Shown here: piece after piece, positions 8,412 to 15,658 of the stretch
How positions within the stretch are numbered: the first letter of the stretch is position 1
How the letters are laid out: every line of letters begins with the position of its first letter
NCBI RefSeq assembly: GCF_030813055.1
Contig: NZ_JAUSTW010000002.1
Location: forward strand, 434,001 to 498,000
Origin: Neobacillus ginsengisoli
GTDB lineage: Bacteria; Bacillota; Bacilli; Bacillales_B; DSM-18226
Direction of reading: 5' to 3'
Length of the DNA stretch: 64,000 bases
Notes under the pieces: model-generated
Seen by the model: only the letters and a program-made list of their open reading frames with translations
Told to the model about the DNA's origin: nothing
The model's database searches: none
Position numbers and translations under genes: made by a program

Positions 8412-8427
8412 TGTGATTTTTATCATT
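8412..8427 (+). promoter_or_regulatory. Weak Fnr-like site upstream of fixA
   Basis: TGTGA-N6-TCATT differs at two positions from TGTGA-N6-TCACA. Its centre lies 33.5 bases before the end of a TATAGT hexamer (8448-8453), one base short of the spacing seen at the hemerythrin promoter. Confidence 0.3.
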
Positions 8428-8665
8428 GTATATATCCTAATATTTCTTATAGTTATATTAGTACTATAAAATTGAAAAATTACATCACGAAAATTCTGCA
8501 AATATTTTATTGCTTCTTAGATCTGCTTCTATTTCAATGATTGTTTGTCCACACCCCAAAGAAAATAGTAATTCAAAAAACAAAAAAAAGAAAACTAACT
8601 TTGTTTTTTACTATGGTTGTGTTGCGATTCATATATCGATAAAAAGCATTTTATAAACCATAGAA

Positions 8666-8679
8666 GGCAAACGCTTTCA
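8666..8679 (+). promoter_or_regulatory. Candidate cre site in the fixA leader
   Basis: GGCAAACGCTTTCA matches 12 of 14 positions of TGWAANCGNTNWCA and lies 20 bases before the ribosome binding site, where bound CcpA could act as a roadblock. Confidence 0.35.
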
Positions 8680-8715
8680 ACATTCTTAGATTATATCGAG
8701 GAGGGAAAGTCCTAC

Positions 8716-9540
8716 ATGCACATTGTCGTATGTGTCAAACAAGTACCCGATACAAAAATTATTAAAATTAATCCTAAAACAAACACATTAGACCGCCGCA
8801 GTGCACCAGCCATTTTAAATCCTTACGATGCCCATGCTGTTCAAACAGCCGTAAGTATTAAAGAGAAAACTGGCGGTACGATTTCCGTTTTGTCAATGGG
8901 ACCGCCTCAGGCAACTGCAGTCATTAAAAAAAGTATTGAAATTGGTGCAGATAGAGGATATTTGATTTCCGACCGTGCTTTTGCCGGTGCAGATACACTT
9001 GCTACCAGCTATGCTTTATCAAAAGCGTTGGAAAGAATCGGTAAAGATCTTCCGGTTGATATGGTGATTTGCGGCAAACATGCCATTGATGGGGATACCG
9101 GCCAGGTTGGACCCGGTATCGCAAGAAGGATGGATATTCCCCCTATAACCAATGTAATTGAAGTATCAGAAGTGAATATGAAAGAAAAAACGGTTTTAAT
9201 CAAGCGGAAATTAACTAACGGATATGAATTAATTCAAACAGAAATGCCATGCTTATTGACAGTTGAAAAGGAAATAAATCAGATTGAATATTCACCGATG
9301 CCAAATATGATCAAAGCAGCCAGGTATGAACCGATTATTTGGGCAGTGAGTGATCTCGAAAATGTTGAACGTTCCCAGCTTGGACTTAAAGGTTCTCCAA
9401 CAATTGTAGGAAAAATGTTTACTCCTCCAAGACCCGAAGGCGGTAAAAAACTCGAGGGTTCTGCTGATGAGCAAATAAAACAGCTCATGGAGGTTTTAAT
9501 GGAGAAAAAAGACCTGTTAAGCATCCAGTCATCGAAATAA
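8716..9540 (+). CDS. fixA: FixA, electron-transfer flavoprotein beta subunit
   Basis: A 274-residue ETF-beta family protein starting MHIVVCVKQVPDTK, with the AMP/FAD-binding adenine-loop region ICGKHAIDGDTGQVGP near 115-130. In-frame codons reach back to 8617, but GAGGAGGGAAAG at 8698-8709 fixes the start at ATG 8716. With FixB it forms the flavoprotein core of the FixABCX complex, which in studied organisms splits electrons from NADH to quinone and to low-potential ferredoxin or flavodoxin. The four genes are consecutive and overlap or nearly touch, so they form one operon. Confidence 0.9.
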   Translation: MHIVVCVKQVPDTKIIKINPKTNTLDRRSAPAILNPYDAHAVQTAVSIKEKTGGTISVLSMGPPQATAVIKKSIEIGADRGYLISDRAFAGADTLATSYALSKALERIGKDLPVDMVICGKHAIDGDTGQVGPGIARRMDIPPITNVIEVSEVNMKEKTVLIKRKLTNGYELIQTEMPCLLTVEKEINQIEYSPMPNMIKAARYEPIIWAVSDLENVERSQLGLKGSPTIVGKMFTPPRPEGGKKLEGSADEQIKQLMEVLMEKKDLLSIQSSK

Positions 9541-9574
9541 AATAACTAATCTTTTGTCGCAGGGAGGCGTTTAC

Positions 9575-10606
9575 ATGAAACTGGACGAATACCGTGGAGT
9601 CTGGATATTCATCGAACAAAATGACAGTAAAATCGAAGGAGTTTCACTCGAATTACTGGGAGCAGGACGGAAACTTGCTGATAAATTACAAGTCCCGTTA
9701 TCAGGATTTTTGCTTGGCTCAGGAATTAAAGGATTAGCGGGCCAAGTCATTTCATATGGTGCTGATTTAGTCTTTATGATCGACCATCCCGTTTTGAAAC
9801 AATATCGGACAGAATCATATATGAAGGGTGTAATGCTGCTTGCAGAAAAATACAAGCCTGAGATTATCCTTTACGGTGCAACACCAAACGGAAAAGATTT
9901 AGCGAGTGCCGTTGCAACCGATTTAAATACAGGCTTAACAGCAGATACAACCATGCTTGATGTAGATCTGGAAAATAGATTACTGGAGGCAAGCCGGCCT
10001 GCCTTCGGTGGAAACATTATGGCGACGATTCTTTGTAAAAAGCACCGGCCGCAGATGGCCACAGTAAGGCCAAAAGTAATGAAGGCATTAGCTCCAGACT
10101 CTGGCAGAGTTGGTAAAATTATTGAGGAAAATATATCACTTAAAGAAGAGGATATGCGGACAAAAGTACTACAAATTGTGAATGATGTAACAAAAAAGGC
10201 TAATTTGGCTGATGCCCATGTGATTGTCTGTGGCGGGAAAGGAATGGGGGATATTCAAAACTTCCAAATCCTATATGACCTTGCTGAGACCATCGGTGCA
10301 AGTGTTGGCGGTACACGTGATGTGGTTGAAGCCGGCTGGCTCCCGCACGAACTTCAAATTGGTCAAACCGGTGAAACAGTCACACCGAAAATATATATTG
10401 CAATAGCATTATCAGGTGCAATACAGCACGTCGTTGGCATGAAAAATTCCGATTTAATCATCGCTATTAATAAGGATCCGAATGCACCGATTTTTGATGT
10501 AGCCACATATGGGATTGTAGGTGATGCTATGGAGATCGTACCTAAACTAATTGAGCAATTTAAGCAGATCCGGAATGAAAAAGGCGGTGAAATAAGTTAT
10601 GCCTGA
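9575..10606 (+). CDS. fixB: FixB, electron-transfer flavoprotein alpha subunit
   Basis: A 343-residue ETF-alpha family protein. The C-terminal FAD-binding domain shows VGGTRDVVEAGW, QIGQTGETVTPKIYIAIALSG and the final INKDPNAPIFDVATYGIVGD, all standard for the family. A TTG at 9554 precedes the AGGGAGG site (9561-9567), so ATG 9575 is the start. It partners FixA and overlaps fixC by eight bases. The extra spacing of 34 bases after fixA still fits one transcript. Confidence 0.9.
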   Translation: MKLDEYRGVWIFIEQNDSKIEGVSLELLGAGRKLADKLQVPLSGFLLGSGIKGLAGQVISYGADLVFMIDHPVLKQYRTESYMKGVMLLAEKYKPEIILYGATPNGKDLASAVATDLNTGLTADTTMLDVDLENRLLEASRPAFGGNIMATILCKKHRPQMATVRPKVMKALAPDSGRVGKIIEENISLKEEDMRTKVLQIVNDVTKKANLADAHVIVCGGKGMGDIQNFQILYDLAETIGASVGGTRDVVEAGWLPHELQIGQTGETVTPKIYIAIALSGAIQHVVGMKNSDLIIAINKDPNAPIFDVATYGIVGDAMEIVPKLIEQFKQIRNEKGGEISYA

Positions 10607-11894
10607 AAAATTTGATGTAATTGTTGTGGGAGCAGGCCCGGCTGGTACGGCATGTGCATTCACTTGTGCAAAGAACGGCTTAAATGTCTTACTTATTGAA
10701 AGAGGGGAATACCCGGGAAGTAAAAACGTAATGGGTGGAGTACTGTACCGTAAGCAAATGGAAGAGTTGATTCCAGAATTTTGGAAGGAAGCACCGCTGG
10801 AAAGACCTGTTATTGAGCAGCGTTTCTGGATGATGGACAAAGAATCAGTCGTGCAAATGGGCTACAAAGGCCTGGAGTGGGGAGTCGAACCCTATAACAA
10901 CTTTACCGTATTGAGGGCTCAATTTGACCAATGGTTCGCCCAAAAGGCTGTTCAAGCTGGAGCACTTCTTATTAATGAAACCGTGGTTACTGAATGTATT
11001 GTTGAGAATGGCAAGGTAGTAGGTGTCCGTACTGATCGTCCTGATGGAGAAGTGTATGCAGATGTCGTTGTTCTTGCTGACGGAGTTAATTCCCTGCTCT
11101 CTAAGCAGCTTGGATTCCATAAAGAACATCGTCCTGACGAAGTAGCTTTAACAGTAATGGAAGTTATTAATTTACCAAAAGAAAAAATTAATGATCGTTT
11201 TAATTTAGAGGATAACCAGGGTTGTACGATTGAAATTTTTGGTGATTCAACGAAAGGTAATCTCGGAACAGCGTTTCTATATACCAATAAGGATAGCTTA
11301 AATATTGGGGTAGGGACGACACTTTCGAGCATGATAAAGGCGAAATTGAAACCATATGACCTATTGGACTATCTGAAGAATCATCCAATGGTGAAACCGA
11401 TGCTCTCAGGCGGAGAATCAGCTGAGTATCTTGCACACCTTATTCCCGAGGGTGGATTCCGTTCAGTTCCAAAGGTAGCTGGTAATGGAGTTATCGTAGT
11501 CGGCGATGCCGCACAGCTTGTAAATGCTATCCATCGTGAAGGTTCGAACATGGCAATGGCATCAGGTAAAATGGCCGCTGAGGCTGTGGTAAAAGCAAAG
11601 AGCCGAAATGACTTCAGTGAATCAAGCTTAAATAGTTACCGAGAGGCTCTTTATAATAGTTTTATAATAAAAGATTTAGAGAAATACAAGGATGCTGCTC
11701 ATACGTTTGAAAAATACCCACAATACTTTAATGAGTATGTACCAATGATGAACAAAGCGATGAGCAAGTTCTTTACTGTAGACGGAACGCCTAAACGTGA
11801 CAAACAAAAAGAAATAATGAAGAGTGTAACAGCTGAAAGAGGAACGATTCGAGTATTGCAAGATATTTATCGTGCTTGGAAGGCGGTGAAATAA
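10599..11894 (+). CDS. fixC: FixC, FAD-dependent ETF:quinone oxidoreductase-type protein
   Basis: A 431-residue flavoprotein with the dinucleotide fold VVGAGPAGTACA at residues 9-20, the E-R-G end of the second strand (LIERGEYPGSKN) and the second FAD motif VVGDAAQLVN near residue 302. It resembles ETF-quinone oxidoreductases but lacks their fused iron-sulfur domain, which FixX supplies here. It should pass electrons to quinone at the membrane. Start overlaps the fixB end and its stop shares one base with the fixX start (TAATG). Confidence 0.9.
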   Translation: MPEKFDVIVVGAGPAGTACAFTCAKNGLNVLLIERGEYPGSKNVMGGVLYRKQMEELIPEFWKEAPLERPVIEQRFWMMDKESVVQMGYKGLEWGVEPYNNFTVLRAQFDQWFAQKAVQAGALLINETVVTECIVENGKVVGVRTDRPDGEVYADVVVLADGVNSLLSKQLGFHKEHRPDEVALTVMEVINLPKEKINDRFNLEDNQGCTIEIFGDSTKGNLGTAFLYTNKDSLNIGVGTTLSSMIKAKLKPYDLLDYLKNHPMVKPMLSGGESAEYLAHLIPEGGFRSVPKVAGNGVIVVGDAAQLVNAIHREGSNMAMASGKMAAEAVVKAKSRNDFSESSLNSYREALYNSFIIKDLEKYKDAAHTFEKYPQYFNEYVPMMNKAMSKFFTVDGTPKRDKQKEIMKSVTAERGTIRVLQDIYRAWKAVK

Positions 11895-12178
11895 TGTCAA
11901 CTAAGAATATCGAAGAAAAACAGTATCTCATTCGTTTTAAAGCGGACACGAAGTCCCATTTAACTGTTATGGATCATGATATTTGTATGACGAAATGCCC
12001 TGATAAGATTTGTACTGTGTTCTGCCCTGCAGAAGTTTACAAATGGGAAGGCCTCAGAATGCAGGTTGGCTATGAGGGCTGTCATGAATGCGGAAGCTGC
12101 CGTATCGGCTGCCCGCATCAAAATATTCACTGGGAATATCCAAAAGGCGGTCATGGAATCGTGTTCCGCTTAGCATAA
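11894..12178 (+). CDS. fixX: FixX, ferredoxin-like protein
   Basis: A 94-residue protein with two cysteine groups: CMTKCPDKICTVFCP near 27-41 and CHECGSCRIGCP near 63-74. The second is a clear C-x2-C-x2-C-x3-CP cluster site; the first has C-x3-C-x4-C-x3-CP spacing as in other FixX proteins. It completes the FixC quinone-reducing unit. An in-frame TTG at 11876 is upstream, but ATG 11894 has the better placed AGGCGGTG site and is coupled to the fixC stop. A terminator follows 28 bases later. Confidence 0.9.
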   Translation: MSTKNIEEKQYLIRFKADTKSHLTVMDHDICMTKCPDKICTVFCPAEVYKWEGLRMQVGYEGCHECGSCRIGCPHQNIHWEYPKGGHGIVFRLA

Positions 12179-12205
12179 GAAGGTAAACCGAAGTTCTAAA
12201 TATTA

Positions 12206-12246
12206 CAAAAAGGTGCTGTTTGCAACATGCAAATAGCACCTTTTTG
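12206..12246 (+). terminator. Terminator of fixABCX
   Basis: AAAAAGGTGCTGTTTGC pairs with GCAAATAGCACCTTTTT across a short loop; a T run follows. Confidence 0.9.
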
Positions 12247-12339
12247 GATAGGAAAACAAAAAAAATTACCACTATATGTATGTTCTTTCACAAGTGAGAA
12301 TAAAAAAGAAGGTGAAGCTGGGGTATTGATTGAAGTGGA

Positions 12340-12684
12340 TTAACTAATTTTCTCTTGTAGGGTTGAAGCGAAGAGTTGATCATTCTTGCTATATGTTTCA
12401 AACAAGCGGGCCAGTTCGATGGCACTGTCAAAGCATTCCAAATTTGAAGAAGAATAGAATGGTTTTCTCCATTCGAAAGTACCTTCAGTATTTGATGGAT
12501 AAATGCTTACTTTCCAGTGAAAATATTCCTTTGCTTGAGGAAGTTGTTCACTCTCCAGTGCAATAAGCCAGTGGGTTAACGGTGTCATTTTTTGATTTCT
12601 GGTTTCCATAAGGGCATTCCTGTCATTTAGTCCTATCGGAATTAATGCTTTTTGATAAAAATCACGTAGATTAGGGGTTTGCAT
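12340..12684 (-). CDS. Hypothetical protein, 114 residues
   Basis: Not recognised. The protein is soluble, rich in aromatic residues (WLIAL, YFHWKV, FEWRKPF) and has no signal peptide, membrane segment or metal motif. AAAGGAGGG stands seven bases before the ATG, so translation is likely. It lies alone on the minus strand, convergent with fixX and divergent from the hemerythrin gene; upstream DNA is shared with the Fnr-type promoter at 12831-12873. No clear own terminator is seen. Confidence 0.7.
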   Translation of the reverse strand: MQTPNLRDFYQKALIPIGLNDRNALMETRNQKMTPLTHWLIALESEQLPQAKEYFHWKVSIYPSNTEGTFEWRKPFYSSSNLECFDSAIELARLFETYSKNDQLFASTLQEKIS

Positions 12685-12830
12685 GTTATAACCCTCCTTT
12701 ATTAATTTCTATCTCTATTATATGAAAGTTTTTAAGTTTTTTTGAGTATAAATGTTAAAATTTTTCGAAAAATAAAAGCGTTGTCGTTAAATTGTCAAAG
12801 ATAATTACAGATTACTTCGTTTTCGTATTA

Positions 12831-12873
12831 AGTGACCTGAGTCACAACATGATATCAGGAGACCTTTTATAAT
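12831..12873 (+). promoter_or_regulatory. Fnr-type operator and promoter of the hemerythrin gene
   Basis: AGTGACCTGAGTCACA (12831-12846) fits the Crp/Fnr-family consensus TGTGA-N6-TCACA except for one base. Its centre (12838.5) lies 41.5 bases before the start predicted from a perfect TATAAT at 12868-12873, the standard class II activator position. No good -35 box accompanies it, as expected for an activator-dependent promoter. Confidence 0.65.
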
Positions 12874-12906
12874 AGAACCATTAAGAATCTTAAGAGGTGA
12901 ATGATT

Positions 12907-13431
12907 GTGAGTGGCTGTATGAACGCTTTTGGAGGCATGCCTCCTGAAAATCTTAGTGAAGGACTAAAACAATTAAAAGGGGAGCATCCGCCATTATTAG
13001 AACAATTAGAAGGACTGTATGATTTAACCCAACAAATTGAACAAGACTTGAACATTGTAGTTAATTTTACAGCATTAATTATAAAAGTGAAGGATTTTAA
13101 AGCAGCTCTTGACCCCCACTCAGAAAGGGAAGAGGGTGTACTTTTTCCAATGATGGGTGTTTATATTGGAACAACCTCAGGACCGATTGCTGTCATGGAA
13201 TATGAACATGATCAAGCAAAAGCTAAAATCGGAGCCTTTCTTGAAAAGGTTGAAACAAGTAACCTAATGACGGAAGAGCGGAAGCAGTTAGCAGAATTGA
13301 TCAAAAATGCTTATTTTATCCTAACAGAACATTTCTCCAAAGAAGAAAATGTTTTGTTCCCAATGGCAGAAAGAATGCTAACCGATGCAGAAAAAGATGA
13401 ATTATACCGGAGAATTCAGGAAATTAAATAA
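12907..13431 (+). CDS. Hemerythrin HHE-domain protein
   Basis: A 174-residue four-helix protein with the hemerythrin ligand pattern: GEHPPLLEQLE, DPHSEREEGVLFP, MEYEHDQAK and TEHFSKEENVLFP, supplying histidines and glutamates for a di-iron site. Proteins of this type bind oxygen or nitric oxide, or repair iron centres; the exact role here is unknown. ATG 12901 abuts the AGAGGTGA site, so GTG 12907 with six-base spacing is preferred. The Fnr-type promoter implies induction when oxygen falls. Confidence 0.85.
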   Translation: MSGCMNAFGGMPPENLSEGLKQLKGEHPPLLEQLEGLYDLTQQIEQDLNIVVNFTALIIKVKDFKAALDPHSEREEGVLFPMMGVYIGTTSGPIAVMEYEHDQAKAKIGAFLEKVETSNLMTEERKQLAELIKNAYFILTEHFSKEENVLFPMAERMLTDAEKDELYRRIQEIK

Positions 13432-13456
13432 AGGATGGGCTTAGCCCATCCTTTTT
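13431..13456. terminator. Bidirectional terminator, hemerythrin and fsr genes
   Basis: AAGGATGGGC-TTAG-CCCATCCTTTTT is a compact GC-rich hairpin between convergent genes with T runs usable on both strands. Confidence 0.9.
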
Positions 13457-14695
13457 CTAGTTCCCTTGATACCACTCACGGACTTTGTTATCATTTGGCA
13501 GCAGAAAAGCAGTTAATCCTAATAAAGGCAGTATACCAATGCAGGAAACCATGGATTGGATACTGATTAAGTCTGCAATATATCCCAGCCCAACGGAACC
13601 TATGGCTCCCATTCCAAAAGCGAGACCAACGGTAAGGCCTGACATCAAGCCTATTTTTCCCGGGACAAGCTCCTGGGCATAAACAACAGTGACGGAAAAA
13701 CTGGTCATTAGGATAAATCCCGTTAGAAGCAGAAAGATAAAAGCAATATATGACGGAACAAAAGGAATTAAGATAGAAAAGGGGACTGTTGCTAACATTG
13801 AAAAAGATATAATTCTTTTTTTGCCAAATCTGTCTGACAGCGGTCCTCCAAAAAAGGTGCCGAATGCTCCTGCTACTAAAAATGCAAATAAATATAGCTG
13901 TGATGCTTTAATTGTCATTGAATATACTTTTATCGCATAAAAAGCATAAAAATTGGTCATACCGGAGATATACCAAGATCTCGCAAAAATTAACAATAGG
14001 ATTAAAGCTAAGGCTTTTTTAACATCTTTTGATAGTCCGATCATGTTTTCCGAATCGGCCTTTTTTCTTTTAGTCGTGTTTGAAGTAACTGCTAATCGCT
14101 GATTATACCAAATGGCGATATACACTAATAAAACAACTGCAAGGGCGGCAGCAATCGTAAACCAGGATGCTCCGATTTGACCTAAAGGAACCAATATTAA
14201 TGCTGTTATAAGCGGAGCTAATGCTTGACCCGTATTGCCGCCAACCTGATAAATCGATTGTGCAAGACCTCTCCTGTTCCCTGCAGCCATATGGGCCACT
14301 CTTGAGCCTTCAGGATGGAAAACCGAGGAGCCAAGTCCAATGAATATGACAGACACGACAATCATTCCGAAGTTCGAAGCAAAACCTAATCCAAGAATAC
14401 CGAATAGTGTAAGCGTAAGGCCGATTGGCAAAGCGTAAGGCATTGGTTTTTTATCTGTAAAAGTTCCGACAACGGGCTGCATGACAGATGAAACCATATT
14501 TAAGGAAAAGGCAATAATACCAAGCTGTGTGAATGTTAAGCCCATTGATTTTTCTAAAATGGGAAACATGGCGGGCACAACTGATTGAATGGCATCATTT
14601 AATAAATGGCAAAGTCCGATGATGAAAAGAATTTTATATATAGTAGATTCTGATGTATTTGTCACCTTTGCCGGTAAAGCAGCTTGTTGAGTCAT
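13457..14695 (-). CDS. fsr: MFS transporter of the fosmidomycin-resistance type
   Basis: A 412-residue membrane protein with about 12 predicted helices. LCHLLNDAIQSVVPAMFP at the N-terminus, DKKPMPYALPIG in the first cytoplasmic loop and GSSVFHPEGSRVAHMAAG followed by RRGLAQSIYQVGGNTGQAL are characteristic of the Fsr branch of drug exporters. The real substrate is unknown. The gene is single, with its own terminator, and upstream lies a palindromic repeat element. The ATG has an AAGGAGA site. Confidence 0.85.
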   Translation of the reverse strand: MTQQAALPAKVTNTSESTIYKILFIIGLCHLLNDAIQSVVPAMFPILEKSMGLTFTQLGIIAFSLNMVSSVMQPVVGTFTDKKPMPYALPIGLTLTLFGILGLGFASNFGMIVVSVIFIGLGSSVFHPEGSRVAHMAAGNRRGLAQSIYQVGGNTGQALAPLITALILVPLGQIGASWFTIAAALAVVLLVYIAIWYNQRLAVTSNTTKRKKADSENMIGLSKDVKKALALILLLIFARSWYISGMTNFYAFYAIKVYSMTIKASQLYLFAFLVAGAFGTFFGGPLSDRFGKKRIISFSMLATVPFSILIPFVPSYIAFIFLLLTGFILMTSFSVTVVYAQELVPGKIGLMSGLTVGLAFGMGAIGSVGLGYIADLISIQSMVSCIGILPLLGLTAFLLPNDNKVREWYQGN

Positions 14696-14714
14696 AGCAA
14701 TCTCCTTTTTTAAT

Positions 14715-14900
14715 AGGCTGTGTTAAAGGCGAATGTTGATTTTTTACAACTGTTGATTGGAGCGGAGGGCGCTCGACTCCTGCGGGATAGAGAGGTCACG
14801 GGAGACCCCGCTTATCTCTAAGCGCCGAGGAGGCTCTCGGACCTCCCCGCGCAAAGCGAGCGCCAGGAGCGGAAATCAACAACCAAGTTTAACAGAGCCT
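14715..14900. repeat. Palindromic Bacillaceae repeat (MITE-like, no ORF)
   Basis: The 186-base GC-rich element stands out from AT-rich surroundings. Its ends are inverted repeats AGGCTGTGTTAAA and TTTAACAGAGCCT (12 of 13 paired); inside, TGTTGATT (14751-14758) pairs with AATCAACA (14874-14881) and GGCGCTCG (14768-14775) with CGAGCGCC (14858-14865). A second TGTTGATT sits at 14734-14741. I recall near-identical elements scattered in many Bacillaceae genomes. The whole can fold into one long hairpin. Confidence 0.85.
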
Positions 14901-15059
14901 TTTAATAAAATAATTATCCTTATCATACAAAATATTTGTTTAGAAGAAAATGGATTATTTCTAAAATCGAAATATTTAATTTAAGTAGATATAATAATGT
15001 AAAAAATACCGACCATCTGTGCTGCTTTCTTATCAAGGAAACTGTTTTTTTTTGGAAAA

Positions 15060-15106
15060 TTGACACTCTATGAAAAATTTTTTATAATTAATTTGAAATC
15101 GAGATA
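15060..15106 (+). promoter_or_regulatory. mhqR promoter with MhqR-type operator
   Basis: A perfect TTGACA-N17-TATAAT (15060-15088) is followed without a gap by TAATTTGAAATCGAGATA (15089-15106), which matches 14 of 18 bases of the B. subtilis MhqR operator TATCTCGAATTCGAGATA as I recall it. The operator covers the expected start site, so MhqR would repress its own gene. Confidence 0.7.
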
Positions 15107-15124
15107 ATTTAAAGGGTGAATTTT

Positions 15125-15565
15125 ATGGAAAATGATTCAATTTCCCAATCGTTAAAACTCTATATTGTCCTCTCAAGAGCATATAAAGCGATCAATGAAC
15201 ACGTTAATAAATTTATTCAAGCAAATGGGTTAAATCCAACGGAATTTGCGGTATTAGAGCTTTTATACCATAAAGGTGACCAGCCAATGCAGCAAATTGG
15301 CGGGAAAATTTTGCTTGCCAGTGGAAGTATCACATACGTGGTCGACAAGCTTGAACAAAAAGGGATGCTAAAAAGGATAGCCTGTCCAAATGACCGCAGG
15401 GTTACCTATGCTCAGATAACAGACGAAGGAAAAAAGTTTATCGGGGGGATTTTTCCTGAACACGCAGAGCAAATACACAATTTGATGTCTACTCTCACCG
15501 AAATTGAAAAAAGTGAAGCAATAGATTTGCTTAAAAAGTTGGGTTTGCCTGCGGGAAAATTTTAA
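15125..15565 (+). CDS. mhqR: MarR-family repressor, MhqR-like
   Basis: A 146-residue MarR-family winged-helix protein. The recognition region QPMQQIGGKILLASGSITYVVDKLEQKG and the wing CPNDRRVTYAQIT match the MhqR group, which represses quinone and azo-compound detoxification genes and is released by catechol or hydroquinone stress. GTG 15116 overlaps the AAAGGGTGA site, so ATG 15125 is chosen. B. subtilis mhqR (ykvE) lies in the equivalent region. An operator-like sequence lies in its own promoter, and a second one precedes azoR at 30.2 kb. Confidence 0.82.
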   Translation: MENDSISQSLKLYIVLSRAYKAINEHVNKFIQANGLNPTEFAVLELLYHKGDQPMQQIGGKILLASGSITYVVDKLEQKGMLKRIACPNDRRVTYAQITDEGKKFIGGIFPEHAEQIHNLMSTLTEIEKSEAIDLLKKLGLPAGKF

Positions 15566-15592
15566 TACGGCGATTTCGCCGTATTTTTTTTA
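15564..15592 (+). terminator. Terminator of mhqR
   Basis: ATACGGCGATTTCGCCGTAT followed by seven T; the hairpin starts at the stop codon. Confidence 0.92.
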
Positions 15593-15658
15593 GTTAAAGG
15601 AATATTAATAAATAGTGTCGAAATGATAGTTGCAATAATAGAAAAAGGAGTTGGCTAA

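Larger units (their letters stand above)
8169..8715. other. Gene-free leader region of fixA
   Basis: This 547-base AT-rich gap holds no convincing gene. It contains GAAGGCCTTC with a following T run near 8264-8287 (possible weak terminator), an Fnr-like half-conserved dyad at 8412-8427 with TATAGT at 8448-8453, an A/T-only hairpin at 8565-8614 (ATAGTA and AAAAAACAAA pairing with TTTGTTTTTT and TACTAT) and a cre-like site at 8666-8679. Confidence 0.6.

Noticed and set aside
14757..14984. 75-residue open frame on the plus strand
   Set aside because: It is made of the GC-rich palindromic repeat; the arginine-rich product reflects repeat composition rather than a gene.
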